A stretch of DNA of 43,447 bases, taken from positions 1 to 43,447 of the forward strand of contig JAFDCJ010000119.1 of the NCBI GenBank assembly GCA_019312835.1, read 5' to 3'. This document shows, piece after piece, positions 31,809-40,633 of the stretch. This DNA is from Deltaproteobacteria bacterium. Its GTDB lineage: Bacteria; Desulfobacterota; Desulfobacteria; Desulfobacterales; JAFDCJ01. Each line of letters starts with the position of its first letter. Position 1 is the stretch's first letter. A program made the translations under genes and the position numbers. The notes under the pieces are model-generated. The model searched no databases. It was not told the DNA's origin and saw only the letters and a list, made by a program, of their open reading frames with translations.

Positions 31809-32830
31809 AATTCTTTGATGAAGCGTTTATCACCGTTCAGTCCGGAGACGGGGGCCGTGGATGTGTGAGTTTCCGGCGTGAAAAATTCATTCCCCGCGGG
31901 GGCCCCGACGGTGGCGATGGGGGTAAGGGCGGTGATGTTATTTTTAAAAGCTCCTCGCACAGACGCACGCTGTATCCGTTTCGATTCAAACGACAGTTTA
32001 AGGCCCAAAACGGGTCTCACGGCCAGGGGAAGCAGAAAACCGGTAAAAATGGCGATGATCTTATCATCGAAATTCCGCCGGGAACGCTCATTATCGATGA
32101 AGAAACCAATGAAATTATAAAAGATTTCACCCAGCCCGACACAACCTACATCATTGCCCAGGGCGGCCGCGGCGGCCAGGGCAACAGCCGCTTCAAAACA
32201 TCCACCCATCGGGCACCGCGGTTTGCCCAACCCGGTGAGCCGGGCAAGTTTCTCAAACTTAAGCTCGAACTTAAACTCCTGGCCGATGTGGGGCTGATCG
32301 GTTTACCCAACGCCGGCAAATCGACCCTCATCAGCGTCATCTCCTCTGCAACCCCCAAAATTGCGGATTATCCGTTTACGACTCTCACACCAACGCTGGG
32401 GGTGGTCCAGGCCGGAGGGGGAGAGCCGTTTGTGGTGGCCGATATACCCGGCTTGATTGAAGGCGCTCACCAAGGAGTTGGGCTCGGCACCCGCTTTCTG
32501 CGCCACATCGAACGCACCCGGGTTCTGGTCCATCTTATCGACCTTTCCATCATCGATCCGCAAAACCCCCTGGCAGAATATGAAACCATCAACCAGGAGC
32601 TGGCAAGCTATAGCTCCCAACTAACGCAAAAACCTCAGATAGTGGCGCTAAACAAAATGGATATTCCCGGAACAAAAGCGGCCGCCAAGGCTTTTTTGGC
32701 CGCTGCCAAAAATCGGGAGGTGATTCAAATATCGGCTGCTACCCGCAAAGGGGTTCGGGAGCTGACCGCCATGATGATCAAATATCTTGAGGATTTTAAC
32801 CGGGATCAGGACAATGTCGACAAACCCTAG
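31805..32830 (+). CDS. obgE: Obg GTPase (CgtA), ribosome assembly
   Basis: A 341-residue Obg. The N-terminal glycine-rich OBG fold (about 1-155) has [20 protein letters not shown] and [13 protein letters not shown]. The G domain has G1 GLPNAGKST near residue 165, G3 [13 protein letters not shown]4 NKMD and G5 SAAT. It acts in 50S subunit assembly and stress response. The start is GTG, overlapping the rpmA stop by 3 bases. proB starts 17 bases before its stop. Confidence 0.96.
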   Translation: MKFFDEAFITVQSGDGGRGCVSFRREKFIPRGGPDGGDGGKGGDVIFKSSSHRRTLYPFRFKRQFKAQNGSHGQGKQKTGKNGDDLIIEIPPGTLIIDEETNEIIKDFTQPDTTYIIAQGGRGGQGNSRFKTSTHRAPRFAQPGEPGKFLKLKLELKLLADVGLIGLPNAGKSTLISVISSATPKIADYPFTTLTPTLGVVQAGGGEPFVVADIPGLIEGAHQGVGLGTRFLRHIERTRVLVHLIDLSIIDPQNPLAEYETINQELASYSSQLTQKPQIVALNKMDIPGTKAAAKAFLAAAKNREVIQISAATRKGVRELTAMMIKYLEDFNRDQDNVDKP

Positions 32831-33956
32831 ATTTAGTTTTCAGCGGGCCAAACGGGCCGTCGTTAAGGTTGGCAGTAACGTGTTGACCGCAGACGACGGT
32901 CTAAACCTGAAAGCCATGCGGTCGATCGCCCGCCAGATCTGCAAGTTAATTGACAACGGCCTGGAGGTGATTCTGGTGTCCTCCGGAGCCATGGCTTCGG
33001 GGGCAAAAAAAATCGGTCTGGTTAAAAGACCCGATGAACTTCCCAAGCGCCAGGCGGTGGCTGCCATCGGCCAGGCCGGCCTGATGATGGAATACGAGAA
33101 GGCCTTTGGCCGTTATAACCAGAAAGTAGCCCAGATTTTACTGACCAGCGAAGACCTTGCCAGCCGCAAACGCTATTTAAACGCCCGCAACACCCTCAAT
33201 ACCCTGCTGTCATGGCAGGTGGTGCCGATTGTCAATGAAAACGACACGGTGTGGATCGAGGAGATCAAACTGGGCGACAACGATAATCTGGCCGCCATGA
33301 TCACGCTTCTGATGGATGCCGATGTTATGGTTAACCTGACGGATATCGACGGCCTGTATACTCAGGATCCGCGGGCGTATCCGCAAGCCCAATTGATTGC
33401 CACCGTTTCCCGCATCACCAAAGAAACCGAGCGCTTTGCCGGTGATATCCCCGGTGCCCTGGGTACCGGCGGCATGATCAGCAAGATTAAAGCCGCGCGC
33501 AAGGTCAATTCAGCCGGTGTGCCCATGGTGATTGCCCGGGGTGATAAACCCGATATTCTGATCAAATTGTTTGACGGACAAAAACATGGCACCTATTTTG
33601 TGCCCAAAACGCAACGGTTGGCCAGCCGCAAGTGCTGGATCGCCTTTTCCTTAAAACCCCAGGGCGTTCTCAAAATAGATGACGGTGCCGCCACAGCCCT
33701 GTTAAGAAACGGCAAAAGCCTGTTGCCCAGCGGTATTCTGGAAGTGACCAGCGATTTCGGGGTGGGTGCGCCGGTGGAATTTGTGGACCGGCACAACGAG
33801 GTTCTGGGGATTGGCCTGGTCAATTACAGTTCTTCTGAAATCAAAAGGATCATGGGACTCAAATCCAACCGTATCAAACAGGTCCTGGGGCATAAATCCT
33901 ACGATGAGATCATTCACCGGGATAATCTTGCCATCACCGCTGCGGTTGATGTATAA
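32814..33956 (+). CDS. proB: Glutamate 5-kinase
   Basis: A 380-residue glutamate 5-kinase, the first enzyme of proline synthesis, which phosphorylates the gamma-carboxyl of glutamate. The amino-acid kinase domain has VVKVGSNVLTADDG near residues 14-27, VSSGAMASGAKKIG near 51-64, NARNTLNTLLSWQVVPIVNENDTV and DNDNLAAMITLLMDADVMVNLTDIDGLY. A PUA domain follows from about residue 280. The frame opens at 32787, but ATG 32814 is chosen for its CAGGAC upstream and because the earlier start lies further inside obgE. Confidence 0.95.
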   Translation: MSTNPRFSFQRAKRAVVKVGSNVLTADDGLNLKAMRSIARQICKLIDNGLEVILVSSGAMASGAKKIGLVKRPDELPKRQAVAAIGQAGLMMEYEKAFGRYNQKVAQILLTSEDLASRKRYLNARNTLNTLLSWQVVPIVNENDTVWIEEIKLGDNDNLAAMITLLMDADVMVNLTDIDGLYTQDPRAYPQAQLIATVSRITKETERFAGDIPGALGTGGMISKIKAARKVNSAGVPMVIARGDKPDILIKLFDGQKHGTYFVPKTQRLASRKCWIAFSLKPQGVLKIDDGAATALLRNGKSLLPSGILEVTSDFGVGAPVEFVDRHNEVLGIGLVNYSSSEIKRIMGLKSNRIKQVLGHKSYDEIIHRDNLAITAAVDV

Positions 33957-34004
33957 ATTCTGGGTATAAGGTTGACGCTTGAAGGTAGAAGGTTAGGGGC
34001 GCAA

Positions 34005-34110
34005 GGCATAGGCATAAGGCAAAAATCAGAGGACAGAAGACAGATGACAGATAGAAAGTCCGACCTGTCCGGTATTCTGTTTGCAGTCCCTTGTGCCTTA
34101 TACCCCTATG
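34005..34110. repeat. Repeat stretch in the proB-proA gap
   Basis: GGCATAGGCATAAGG near 34005 faces CCTTATACCCCTATGCC near 34095, and in between lies CAGAGGACAGAAGACAGATG, a copy of the unit found around the ArsR-permease gap. No gene is seen. Confidence 0.5.
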
Positions 34111-34173
34111 CCGCAGACCATTTTGTATAAGCTGCTGTACTGAAAATTGGAGAAATTTCATTAGGAAACAACC

Positions 34174-35430
34174 ATGACAGTCGAATCAACCATTGACGAC
34201 ATGGCCCGGGCGGCCCGGAACGCGGCCCATAAACTGGGTCGTGTTTCCAGCCGGCAAAAAAATGCGGCGCTGCGCGCCATAGCCGGCGGGTTAAAAACAC
34301 AAGCTGATTTTATCCAGTCGGAAAACCAAAAAGATTTAATGAGGGCGGAGGAAATGGGGCTCTCCAGCGCGATGATCGACCGGCTGACCGTCACCACGGC
34401 GACCATCGATGCCATGATTGCCGGGATCGAGGAGATCGTCCACTTGGATGACCCGGTCGGTACCCTGAGCGCGACCTGGATCCGGCCCAACGGCCTACGG
34501 GTTGCCCGCATGCGGATTCCGCTGGGGGTGGTCGGTATTATCTATGAATCAAGGCCCAATGTGACCATTGATGCCGCTGCGTTGTGCCTGAAAGCCGGCA
34601 ATGCCGTCATTTTGCGCGGTGGATCAGAGGCCTTTTATTCCAACCAGGCCCTGGCGTCCATCATCCGAAGCGGCCTTGAAAATTCCGGACTGCCGGATAA
34701 AGCCGCTCAGGTGGTGCCGGTGCGGGAGCGCGAGGCCGTGTTTGCCCTCTTAAACCAGGAGGCCTATATTGATCTCATCATTCCCCGGGGTGGTGAAGGC
34801 CTGATTCGTTCCGTGGTGGAGCACTCCAAAATCCCCGTGTTAAAGCATTACAAGGGAGTGTGCCATATTTATGTCGATGAAGATGCCGATCTGGACATGG
34901 CCCAAAACATTTGTTTGAATGCCAAAGTTCAGCGTCCCGGGGTCTGCAATGCCATGGAGACATTGCTGGTGCACCGGTCGGTGGCTGAAGAATTTCTGCC
35001 GGTCATGGCCGAGCGGTTTGCTGAGGCGGGCGTGGAACTCAGGGGGTGTGAGGCGACCTGTCGTATCGTGCCCGATGCCCATAAAGCCCAGGAATCTGAC
35101 TGGTTGGCGGAATATCTGGACTTGATTCTGTCCGTCAAGGTGGTTGATGACATGGATGAAGCCCTGGCACATATTGCCGTTTACAGCTCCAACCATTCAG
35201 AGGCCATTGTCACCCGTGATTATGCGCGCGCGCAACGCTTTGTGCGCGAAGCGGATTCCTCCGTGGTGCTGGTGAATGCTTCGACCCGGTTTAATGACGG
35301 CGGACAGTTGGGGCTCGGCGCCGAAATTGGTATCAGCACATCCAAACTGCATGCCTTCGGGCCCATGGGGGTGGAGGAGCTAACCACATCCAAGTTTGTG
35401 GTGTTTGGTTCGGGACAAATTCGTGAATAA
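34174..35430 (+). CDS. proA: Gamma-glutamyl phosphate reductase
   Basis: A 418-residue aldehyde-dehydrogenase-fold enzyme that reduces glutamyl 5-phosphate to the semialdehyde with NADPH. It shows [34 protein letters not shown], the catalytic Cys region [15 protein letters not shown] near residue 250, and [25 protein letters not shown]. It follows proB after a 217-base gap with repeats. The start lacks a strong ribosome-binding site but fits the family length. Confidence 0.96.
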   Translation: MTVESTIDDMARAARNAAHKLGRVSSRQKNAALRAIAGGLKTQADFIQSENQKDLMRAEEMGLSSAMIDRLTVTTATIDAMIAGIEEIVHLDDPVGTLSATWIRPNGLRVARMRIPLGVVGIIYESRPNVTIDAAALCLKAGNAVILRGGSEAFYSNQALASIIRSGLENSGLPDKAAQVVPVREREAVFALLNQEAYIDLIIPRGGEGLIRSVVEHSKIPVLKHYKGVCHIYVDEDADLDMAQNICLNAKVQRPGVCNAMETLLVHRSVAEEFLPVMAERFAEAGVELRGCEATCRIVPDAHKAQESDWLAEYLDLILSVKVVDDMDEALAHIAVYSSNHSEAIVTRDYARAQRFVREADSSVVLVNASTRFNDGGQLGLGAEIGISTSKLHAFGPMGVEELTTSKFVVFGSGQIRE

Positions 35431-35447
35431 TAAAGTGTAAACGAAAT

Positions 35448-35622
35448 TGAAATAACAAAATACAAATCACAAATATCAAACAAATCCCAATGACCAAAAT
35501 TCAAAATTCGAAACCAATGGCGGTTTTTATCATTTAAAATGACGCTTGAGTCTAACTCTAATGTTTTGGTCATTGAATATTGGAATTTTTTTGTGATTTG
35601 GTGCTTGTGATTTGGAATTTAA
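35448..35622. repeat. CCAAATC/GGATTTGG degenerate inverted repeat, copy B
   Basis: Left part AAATCACAAATATCAAACAA followed by CCCAATGACCAAAATTC, right part TTTTGGTCATTGAATATTGG and GATTTGGTGCTTGTGATTTGG. It fills the proA-nadD gap and matches copy A at 6689-6905. Confidence 0.7.
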
Positions 35623-35693
35623 CATTGGCTGCGAAAATACTTGGTCTATGCCTTATAGCTGATAACCAATAATTGATAATTGGTATTGCAGGT

Positions 35694-36359
35694 ATGAAGA
35701 TTGGTCTGTTTGGCGGGACATTCAATCCGGTTCATCTGGGGCATCTGCGGGCGGCCGTGGAAGTCAGGGAAGGCTTTGAGCTGGATGAGATTTATCTGAT
35801 CCCCGCAGCCCTGCCGCCTCACAAAGCGACCGGTGAAGTGGCGGCTCCCGACGATCGGCTGAACATGCTTAACCTGGCCCTTGGCACCGCTGGCGGCCTC
35901 AAGGTCTCCGATGTCGAATTGAAGCGGTCCGGTCCCTCTTATACCATCGATACGGTTGCCCATTTTAAACGCACCCTGCCGGCTGAATCCAGCTTGTTTC
36001 TAATCATGGGGCTGGATGCATTTTTGGAAATCGATACCTGGAAGTCTTACCGGGAATTGCTGGCACTGATTCCGTTTATTGTCATCAACCGACCGCATGC
36101 CGACAGCCGCGCCGCCGGCGGCCCATGGAAATTGCTGGCTGATTACCTGGCCACCGAGCTGGCGGCCGACTATTCCTTTTCAGCCTCCCGGTCCGCTTAC
36201 CTTGCCAGGGGCCGACAACCGATTTATGTTTGGGAGGTAACGGCCCTGGATATTTCCTCAACCCGGATCCGCCGGGCGATCAGCGAAAACCGGCCGATTG
36301 ATTATTGGGTGCCGACCAAGGTGGCGGAATATATTAGAACCAAAGGAATTTATAGATGA
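35694..36359 (+). CDS. nadD: Nicotinate-nucleotide adenylyltransferase
   Basis: A 221-residue nucleotidyltransferase of NAD synthesis. GLFGGTFNPVHLGHLRAA contains the GxFxPxHxGH core, followed by YLIPAALPPHK, FLIMGLDAF and the C-terminal ISSTRIRRAI motif. The frame begins at TTG 35673, but MKIGLFGGTF from ATG 35694 is the usual start. It overlaps rsfS by 4 bases (ATGA). Confidence 0.95.
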   Translation: MKIGLFGGTFNPVHLGHLRAAVEVREGFELDEIYLIPAALPPHKATGEVAAPDDRLNMLNLALGTAGGLKVSDVELKRSGPSYTIDTVAHFKRTLPAESSLFLIMGLDAFLEIDTWKSYRELLALIPFIVINRPHADSRAAGGPWKLLADYLATELAADYSFSASRSAYLARGRQPIYVWEVTALDISSTRIRRAISENRPIDYWVPTKVAEYIRTKGIYR

Positions 36360-36757
36360 CCAAAAAGACGGATCCCACCCTGGATCTTTATGTCAAGGCC
36401 GTACTGGGGAAAAAAGCGTTTAATGTGGTCGCCCTGGACGTGGCCGAACTGACTTCGATTGCAGACACCTTCATTATTTGCAGCGGACGATCCAACCGGC
36501 AGGTAGGCGCCATTGCCGACTATATTAAAACCGACTTAAAAAAGCACAAAATCAAGCCGCTGAGCGTGGAAGGATCAAAAGACGGTCACTGGGTGCTGCT
36601 CGATTACGGGCATGTGATCATCCATGTGTTTTATGAGCCGATGCGTGAATTCTATGACCTGGAGGGACTGTGGGTGGATGCCAAAAGAATCGAAACACCG
36701 GCTTTGAAGAAGGCGGCTGAGAAGTCTTCTCCCACCAAGCAGACTGCCGATAGCTAA
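36356..36757 (+). CDS. rsfS: Ribosomal silencing factor RsfS
   Basis: A 133-residue RsfS/Iojap protein that binds L14 and blocks subunit joining in starvation. The core is present: KKAFNVVALDVAELTSIADTFIICSGRSNRQVGAIADYI, then GHWVLLDYGHVIIHVF and FYDLEGLW. The tail after about residue 115 is variable. It is translationally coupled to nadD through the 4-base overlap. Confidence 0.95.
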   Translation: MTKKTDPTLDLYVKAVLGKKAFNVVALDVAELTSIADTFIICSGRSNRQVGAIADYIKTDLKKHKIKPLSVEGSKDGHWVLLDYGHVIIHVFYEPMREFYDLEGLWVDAKRIETPALKKAAEKSSPTKQTADS

Positions 36758-36848
36758 CCACGGAATTTCTCTTTTGTTTCACCTCCCTTTGTTGCCCTCC
36801 CATCAGGGGCGAGGTGACAATTGTCAAAACGGCATACGTTGCTGTATT

Positions 36849-36927
36849 GTCATTCCGGGCTTGACCCGGAATCCAGTGCTGTATCGACACGCTACACGAC
36901 TGGCTGCCGGATCAAGTCCGGCATGAC
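36849..36927. repeat. CATTCCGGGCTTGACCCGGAAT-type REP sequence
   Basis: Two related palindromic units face each other: GTCATTCCGGGCTTGACCC at 36849 and, at 36904-36927, CTGCCGGATCAAGTCCGGC followed by ATGAC. This is a widely occurring extragenic repeat; it lies in the 279-base gap after rsfS. Confidence 0.7.
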
Positions 36928-37036
36928 GGTCAGAAAATAAACGATTTTCTGAATTATGTCACCGTCTCCCGAGGGAGGGGAAACGAGTTGTTGGCGCATC
37001 TGTATAACTCGCCCATACGAATAAAGGAAACGACCC

Positions 37037-37582
37037 ATGACCGAAACCTTAAAGCCCTACACGATAATCACGGATTTTGTCACCGGCCGGCAAGTCCCCA
37101 ACGTGGGGGCCGAAGAAAACCGTCAGGCAGTGGAAAAACTACTCGTATCGGAAAAAGGATACCTGAAAGAGGATATTCAAGTCGATGTCGATCTGGACAT
37201 CACCGTTGCCGGCGAGCCCCACCACTCCCAGGTGGACCTGGTCGTCAGCACGGACGGCGGCCGGACGCGCTTTATGGTCATCAAGTGTGCGGCCGGATCT
37301 TTGGGCTCCCGCGAAAGGGAAATTGTGGCGGCCGCCCGATTGCTGGATGCGTATCAGATCCCCCGGGCGGTGGTTTCCGACGGCAAGACCGCCGTTGTGC
37401 TGGACACGGTGGCGGGCAAAAAAATCGGTGACGGGCTGGATGCCATTCCCACCCGGCAGGAGGCGGCTGATGAATTAAAATTGCTGGTCCTCACACCCTT
37501 TCCCGCCGAGCGGCGCGAGCGCGAAAAACTGATCTTTCGCACCTACGACATCGAAAACGTCAATGTGCAGCGGAATGTATAG
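37037..37582 (+). CDS. HsdR N-terminal-like restriction-endonuclease-fold protein
   Basis: A 181-residue protein similar to the N-terminal domain of type I restriction HsdR subunits (HSDR_N_2 type), often found alone in Desulfobacterota and Bacteroidetes. It shows NRQAVEKLLVSEKGYLKEDI near the start, the nuclease-like strand HSQVDLVVSTDGGRTRFMVIKCA near residues 56-78 (D, then IKC where an active site would have ExK), and a conserved AARLLDAYQIPRAVVSDG. The missing Glu of the ExK motif suggests weak or no nuclease activity. AAGGAA precedes the start. No methylase or specificity subunit is near. Confidence 0.75.
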   Translation: MTETLKPYTIITDFVTGRQVPNVGAEENRQAVEKLLVSEKGYLKEDIQVDVDLDITVAGEPHHSQVDLVVSTDGGRTRFMVIKCAAGSLGSREREIVAAARLLDAYQIPRAVVSDGKTAVVLDTVAGKKIGDGLDAIPTRQEAADELKLLVLTPFPAERREREKLIFRTYDIENVNVQRNV

Positions 37583-37637
37583 GGCCGCTTGTAGCGGCAG
37601 GTTTTTAAGGAATGGATGCTATTTTTAATGAAAAATA

Positions 37638-37990
37638 GTAGACAGGATTTACAGGATTATTAGGATTTTTTCGTTCATCACTTTCCAGAAGAAAGTGATG
37701 AAATTCAATCCGCCTTCGGCGGAAAGATTTAATCGTGGTGATTCTGTATTTCTTTCTGCCGTCAGGCAGATTAGGTTTTTCCGGTTTCGTCAGGAAACCG
37801 GAAAAGAAAGAAATCCTTAAAATCCTGTTCACCCAGTTAAATAGCTTGAGGTATCTGTGCCCTACAATCATCGATAACAAAGCGTTAAGGATTTTCCATC
37901 CAAAACAGGATTTGTCCAGAACCTCAAGCTAAGATTTTATTTTAAGAATATGTATATAAAATCTTATTTAACCGGTTTAATCCTGTCTAC
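37638..37990. repeat. Complex of nested palindromes bounded by GTAGACAGGATT
   Basis: The 437-base gap before arsM is bounded by GTAGACAGGATT (37638) and its inverse AATCCTGTCTAC (37979-37990). Inside are CCGCCTTCGGCGG, CTGCCGTCAGGCAG, TTCCGGTTTCGTCAGGAAAC and an 11-bp pair TAGCTTGAGGT (37842) / ACCTCAAGCTA (37921). No coding frame is convincing. The AGACAGGATTTACAGGAT unit is common in intergenic DNA of related bacteria. Confidence 0.6.
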
Positions 37991-38019
37991 GCTTTCTTTT
38001 TAAGATCGAATCCATACCG

Positions 38020-38889
38020 CTAGTATCCCGAGATCGGTTTTGTCGCTTCTATATAGGCCGAAACCACGTAGTCGCCGGCATTTTTGCTGTCTCCCGAAGT
38101 CCATTCCGATATCAGCTGGCGACTTCCATCCTTGGGGGTGATTTTTATATTTTCAAAACCGGCCTGGGTCAGCATCGCCCTGGTATCATCGATGGTGGCG
38201 GCCCCTCCGACGCAGGCGGACACCAGGGCCAGGTTTTGCCGGATTTCATCCGGTAGCGCGGCAATGGCGAGGACGTCGGAAATTGCCAGCCGGCCGCCGG
38301 GCTTGAGGATGCGATAGGCCTCGCGGAAAACGCTCAGCTTATCCGGCGACAGGTTGATGACACAGTTGGACATGATGATGTCGGCGGTGTCGTCGGCCAC
38401 CGGCAGGTGCTCGATCTCGCCCAGGCGAAATTCGACATTCTTGGCCTGGATTTTGGCGGCGTTGGCCCGGGCCTTGCTTATCATATCCGGTGTCATGTCG
38501 ACCCCGATGACCTGCCCGGTCTCCCCCACCTGTTTGGCCGCCAGAAAACAGTCAAAGCCGCCGCCGCTGCCCAGGTCCACCACCGTTTCCCCGGGTTGAA
38601 GCGATGCCAGGGCCACCGGATTGCCGCATCCCAATCCCATATTGGCGCCTTCGGGTGCACAGGCCAAATCTTGTTTTGAATAGCCCATCAACGCAGACAT
38701 TTGCTCTGAGGTTACATCCGATCCGCTGCCGCAGCAGCTGCCCGCTGAGCTTTTACCGCTTGCTGCTGGCGATTCCCCGCAGCAGGACCCCATGATATTT
38801 ATTCCCTGGGCCGGGGTGTTTGCGTTGGCGATTTGGCCGTAACGCTCTCGAACGGCCTGCCGGATCACTTCTTTGGTTGTCTTATCCAT
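38020..38889 (-). CDS. arsM: Arsenite S-adenosylmethionine methyltransferase
   Basis: A 289-residue ArsM. The arsenite-binding Cys residues are in CCGES and SCCGSGS near residues 36-53, DLACAPEGANMGLGCGNP near 74-91 and SNCVINLSPDK near 174, with the SAM motif VVDLGSGGGFDCFLAA near 103-118 and GVDMTPDMISKARANA near 129-144. It converts As(III) to methylated forms. A TTCGA-N6-TCGAA operator lies upstream, shared with the arsR gene 190 bases further on the same strand. The ribosome-binding site (GGGAGGATATA) is strong. Confidence 0.94.
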   Translation of the reverse strand: MDKTTKEVIRQAVRERYGQIANANTPAQGINIMGSCCGESPAASGKSSAGSCCGSGSDVTSEQMSALMGYSKQDLACAPEGANMGLGCGNPVALASLQPGETVVDLGSGGGFDCFLAAKQVGETGQVIGVDMTPDMISKARANAAKIQAKNVEFRLGEIEHLPVADDTADIIMSNCVINLSPDKLSVFREAYRILKPGGRLAISDVLAIAALPDEIRQNLALVSACVGGAATIDDTRAMLTQAGFENIKITPKDGSRQLISEWTSGDSKNAGDYVVSAYIEATKPISGY

Positions 38890-38925
38890 TATATCCTCCC
38901 GGATTTGAAGTTTAATGTTTCAAAT

Positions 38926-38944
38926 ATTCGAAAACTTTCGAAAT
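38926..38944 (-). promoter_or_regulatory. ArsR operator upstream of arsM
   Basis: ATTCGA-N6-TCGAAAT at 38926-38944 is identical in layout to the site at 39396-39414 on the arsR gene. It lies 37 bases before the arsM start. Confidence 0.7.
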
Positions 38945-39077
38945 ACTAGCTTAAAAAAAATGCTGCTCTTTGTTGAGACGCATTTCAGTATTCCAATTTC
39001 CCTTCCCCGGCGGGCAGGCCGACCCTCTCCCATCAAGGGAGAGGGCGGTTATTGATTGCGCGGACCGCAGTGAGCGG

Positions 39078-39404
39078 TCAGAAGAAAAAGCGCTGCAGCG
39101 CCTTCATTTTCTCCGGATCAACCCAGCACTCCATTTTCTGACCCCGTCGCTCCATGCGAATCAAGCCGGCCTGTCGCAGCTCCTTGATGTGGTGGGATAT
39201 CGTCGATGGTGCGATATCCAGATCCTGGCCCAGTTCACCAACGCAGGCGCATCCGATCTCACCGGTGCCAGGATTGATACTGGTGACCGTTCCCGGAAGG
39301 CAGCAGGCCGTCAGGCGCATGAATATTTTCAACCGGTTGGGGTTGGATAACGCCTTGAACATTTCGGCAAATTCTTCAATGCTTTTATCTCGATTATTCG
39401 ACAT
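39078..39404 (-). CDS. arsR: ArsR-family transcriptional repressor
   Basis: A 108-residue repressor. The core FKALSNPNRLKIFMRLTACCLPG leads into a long Cys-containing loop (GTGEIGCACVGELGQDLDIAP) and the recognition helix STISHHIKELRQAGLIRMERRG. The Cys pairs (CC and CAC) fit an arsenite site. The open frame runs further upstream to 39629, but that part has a different composition and runs into a sigma-factor remnant. ATG 39404 gives the normal length. Its operator overlaps this start codon. It acts probably on itself and on arsM. Confidence 0.9.
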   Translation of the reverse strand: MSNNRDKSIEEFAEMFKALSNPNRLKIFMRLTACCLPGTVTSINPGTGEIGCACVGELGQDLDIAPSTISHHIKELRQAGLIRMERRGQKMECWVDPEKMKALQRFFF

Positions 39405-39414
39405 ATATCGAAAT
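39396..39414 (-). promoter_or_regulatory. ArsR operator overlapping the arsR start codon
   Basis: ATTCGA-N6-TCGAAAT at 39396-39414 contains the ATG at 39402-39404 in its spacer. Same sequence frame as the arsM site. No ribosome-binding site lies in front of the ATG, so the transcript may be leaderless. Confidence 0.65.
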
Positions 39415-39549
39415 ATATATCCAAAAATTTTGGCCGTCAAGCGTTTAATTGACAATTTCTGTTCGGCGCAGTTTTTCGGCTGGTCACCCCATTGGAGGAT
39501 GGATTCGGATCCGCCAGCTGTGAAGCGGTCAGGGCATCGGCGGCCTCTT

Positions 39550-39681
39550 TCATGATCGCGGCCGGCCTGTCCTTGCAAAGACCTCCTGGGCAGTATCTTC
39601 GGCTTCATCGGGTCCAATGAGACGCGCAAGGTAATTTAGAATTTTGGGCTGAAATTCCTCGTAAATCTCCTCGAATTTCAT
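39550..39681 (-). pseudogene. Remnant of an ECF sigma factor gene (region 2)
   Basis: From ATG 39681 the minus strand reads MKFEEIYEEFQPKILNYLAR, then LIGPDEAEDTAQEVFAR, and soon stops. This is the N-terminal part of an ECF-type sigma-70 factor (region 2.1-2.2: IYEEFQPKILNYL and DEAEDTAQEVF). Region 4 is missing, and the sequence beyond is not recognisable as sigma in any frame. Probably a broken gene, with a deletion joining it to the arsR side. Confidence 0.6.
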
Positions 39682-39736
39682 TTGCCTCAAACCTTAAGGC
39701 CCCATGGGCCGATCCTCGAGCGCAGCGCTCGTGGCA

Positions 39737-40411
39737 TTATATGCCCCCCACTTCTTTTTGGCAATGCTTGCAGATTTTGGCGCGCTTTTTGATGATCTCG
39801 GCACAAAACGGGCACTCGCGGGTAAAATGGCGCTCGTGTATCTTGGAAATAGCCGCATCGACTTCCTTCTGGACCAGATCATTGCCGAACCTGGCGTTGC
39901 GCAGGGGCTCAACGGCTTCCGCTTCACCGATGTCGCCGATCATTTCGGCGGCTTTTTGGCGTACCCGGTTGGGGTGGGCCGAATCCAGCAGGATGGTGAG
40001 AACGGAGGGGCCGTCCTTTCTGACAAAGCATTCGGCCAGCATGGCAAACCCGTTTTTAATGGCCTCTTTGATGGCTTCCTGCTCGGCCACGATATCTTCA
40101 TCGATGATCTGACCCCGGCCGCCCTGGTCGCTGAAAACCGGAATTAGCTCATACTGGTCGGTGCCCGGGTAGTTCATACAGCGATAAGAAGCGGTGTGGG
40201 CGTAATTTTCCATCATATTGTCCCAGCCCTGCTGATACAGCGGGCATTCATCGTTAAAGCATAGAAACAGGAAGGGGGTACCCCAGCCCAGCCCGTCGCC
40301 GACGTTGATCGGTGGCACTTCCCACAGGTTCATTTCTGATCCGCAGTGCGGACAGCAGGGTTTGGGTTGGGCCATTATTTTTTCAAGTACTTGTTCTCGG
40401 GTTTCAAACAT
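39737..40411 (-). CDS. Zinc-ribbon protein with HEAT-like repeat
   Basis: A 224-residue cytoplasmic protein. An N-terminal zinc ribbon (CCPHCGSEM near residue 18, with LCFNDECPLYQQGW near 50), a middle part with a HEAT-like helical unit (RVRQKAAEMIGDIGEAEAVEPLRN near 150-173), and a second ribbon at the end (CPFCAEIIKKRAKICKHCQKE). The function is unknown. Similar proteins are common in Desulfobacterota. The frame begins at 40423, but ATG 40411 follows GGAG by 6 bases. Confidence 0.8.
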   Translation of the reverse strand: MFETREQVLEKIMAQPKPCCPHCGSEMNLWEVPPINVGDGLGWGTPFLFLCFNDECPLYQQGWDNMMENYAHTASYRCMNYPGTDQYELIPVFSDQGGRGQIIDEDIVAEQEAIKEAIKNGFAMLAECFVRKDGPSVLTILLDSAHPNRVRQKAAEMIGDIGEAEAVEPLRNARFGNDLVQKEVDAAISKIHERHFTRECPFCAEIIKKRAKICKHCQKEVGGI

Positions 40412-40470
40412 CAGTATCTCCATTTAAAAAATCGTTTTCCGCTTAGGCCTTGCCTGTCCCGCTGAAGGCG

Positions 40471-40554
40471 GGATTAGCCCGTTGGCCGGTAAAATGTTCT
40501 AAAATAATGCGTCATATTTCGGGCGAACGGCTAACTGGCAAACCGGCAAACCGG
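40471..40554. repeat. CCGGCTAAC/CAAACCGG inverted repeat
   Basis: GGCGGGATTAGCCCGTTGGC at the left and CGGCTAACTGGCAAACCGGC at the right, as in the 30520-30590 copy. It fills most of the gap between the zinc-ribbon and MBL genes. Confidence 0.65.
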
Positions 40555-40633
40555 TGTTCAGTTGCCGTAAACCTAAGGCGTCTCGGGACACTTGTCAACA
40601 AATGTCGATTTATCTGGTATACTGATACAATCC

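Noticed and set aside
39550-39552. UGA inside the ECF remnant as a possible Sec codon
   Set aside because: The frame after it stops again within six codons, and no Cys is expected there.
39405-39629. N-terminal extension of arsR to 183 residues
   Set aside because: The extra part has no ArsR similarity and lies across the operator and sigma remnant; ATG 39404 gives the family length.
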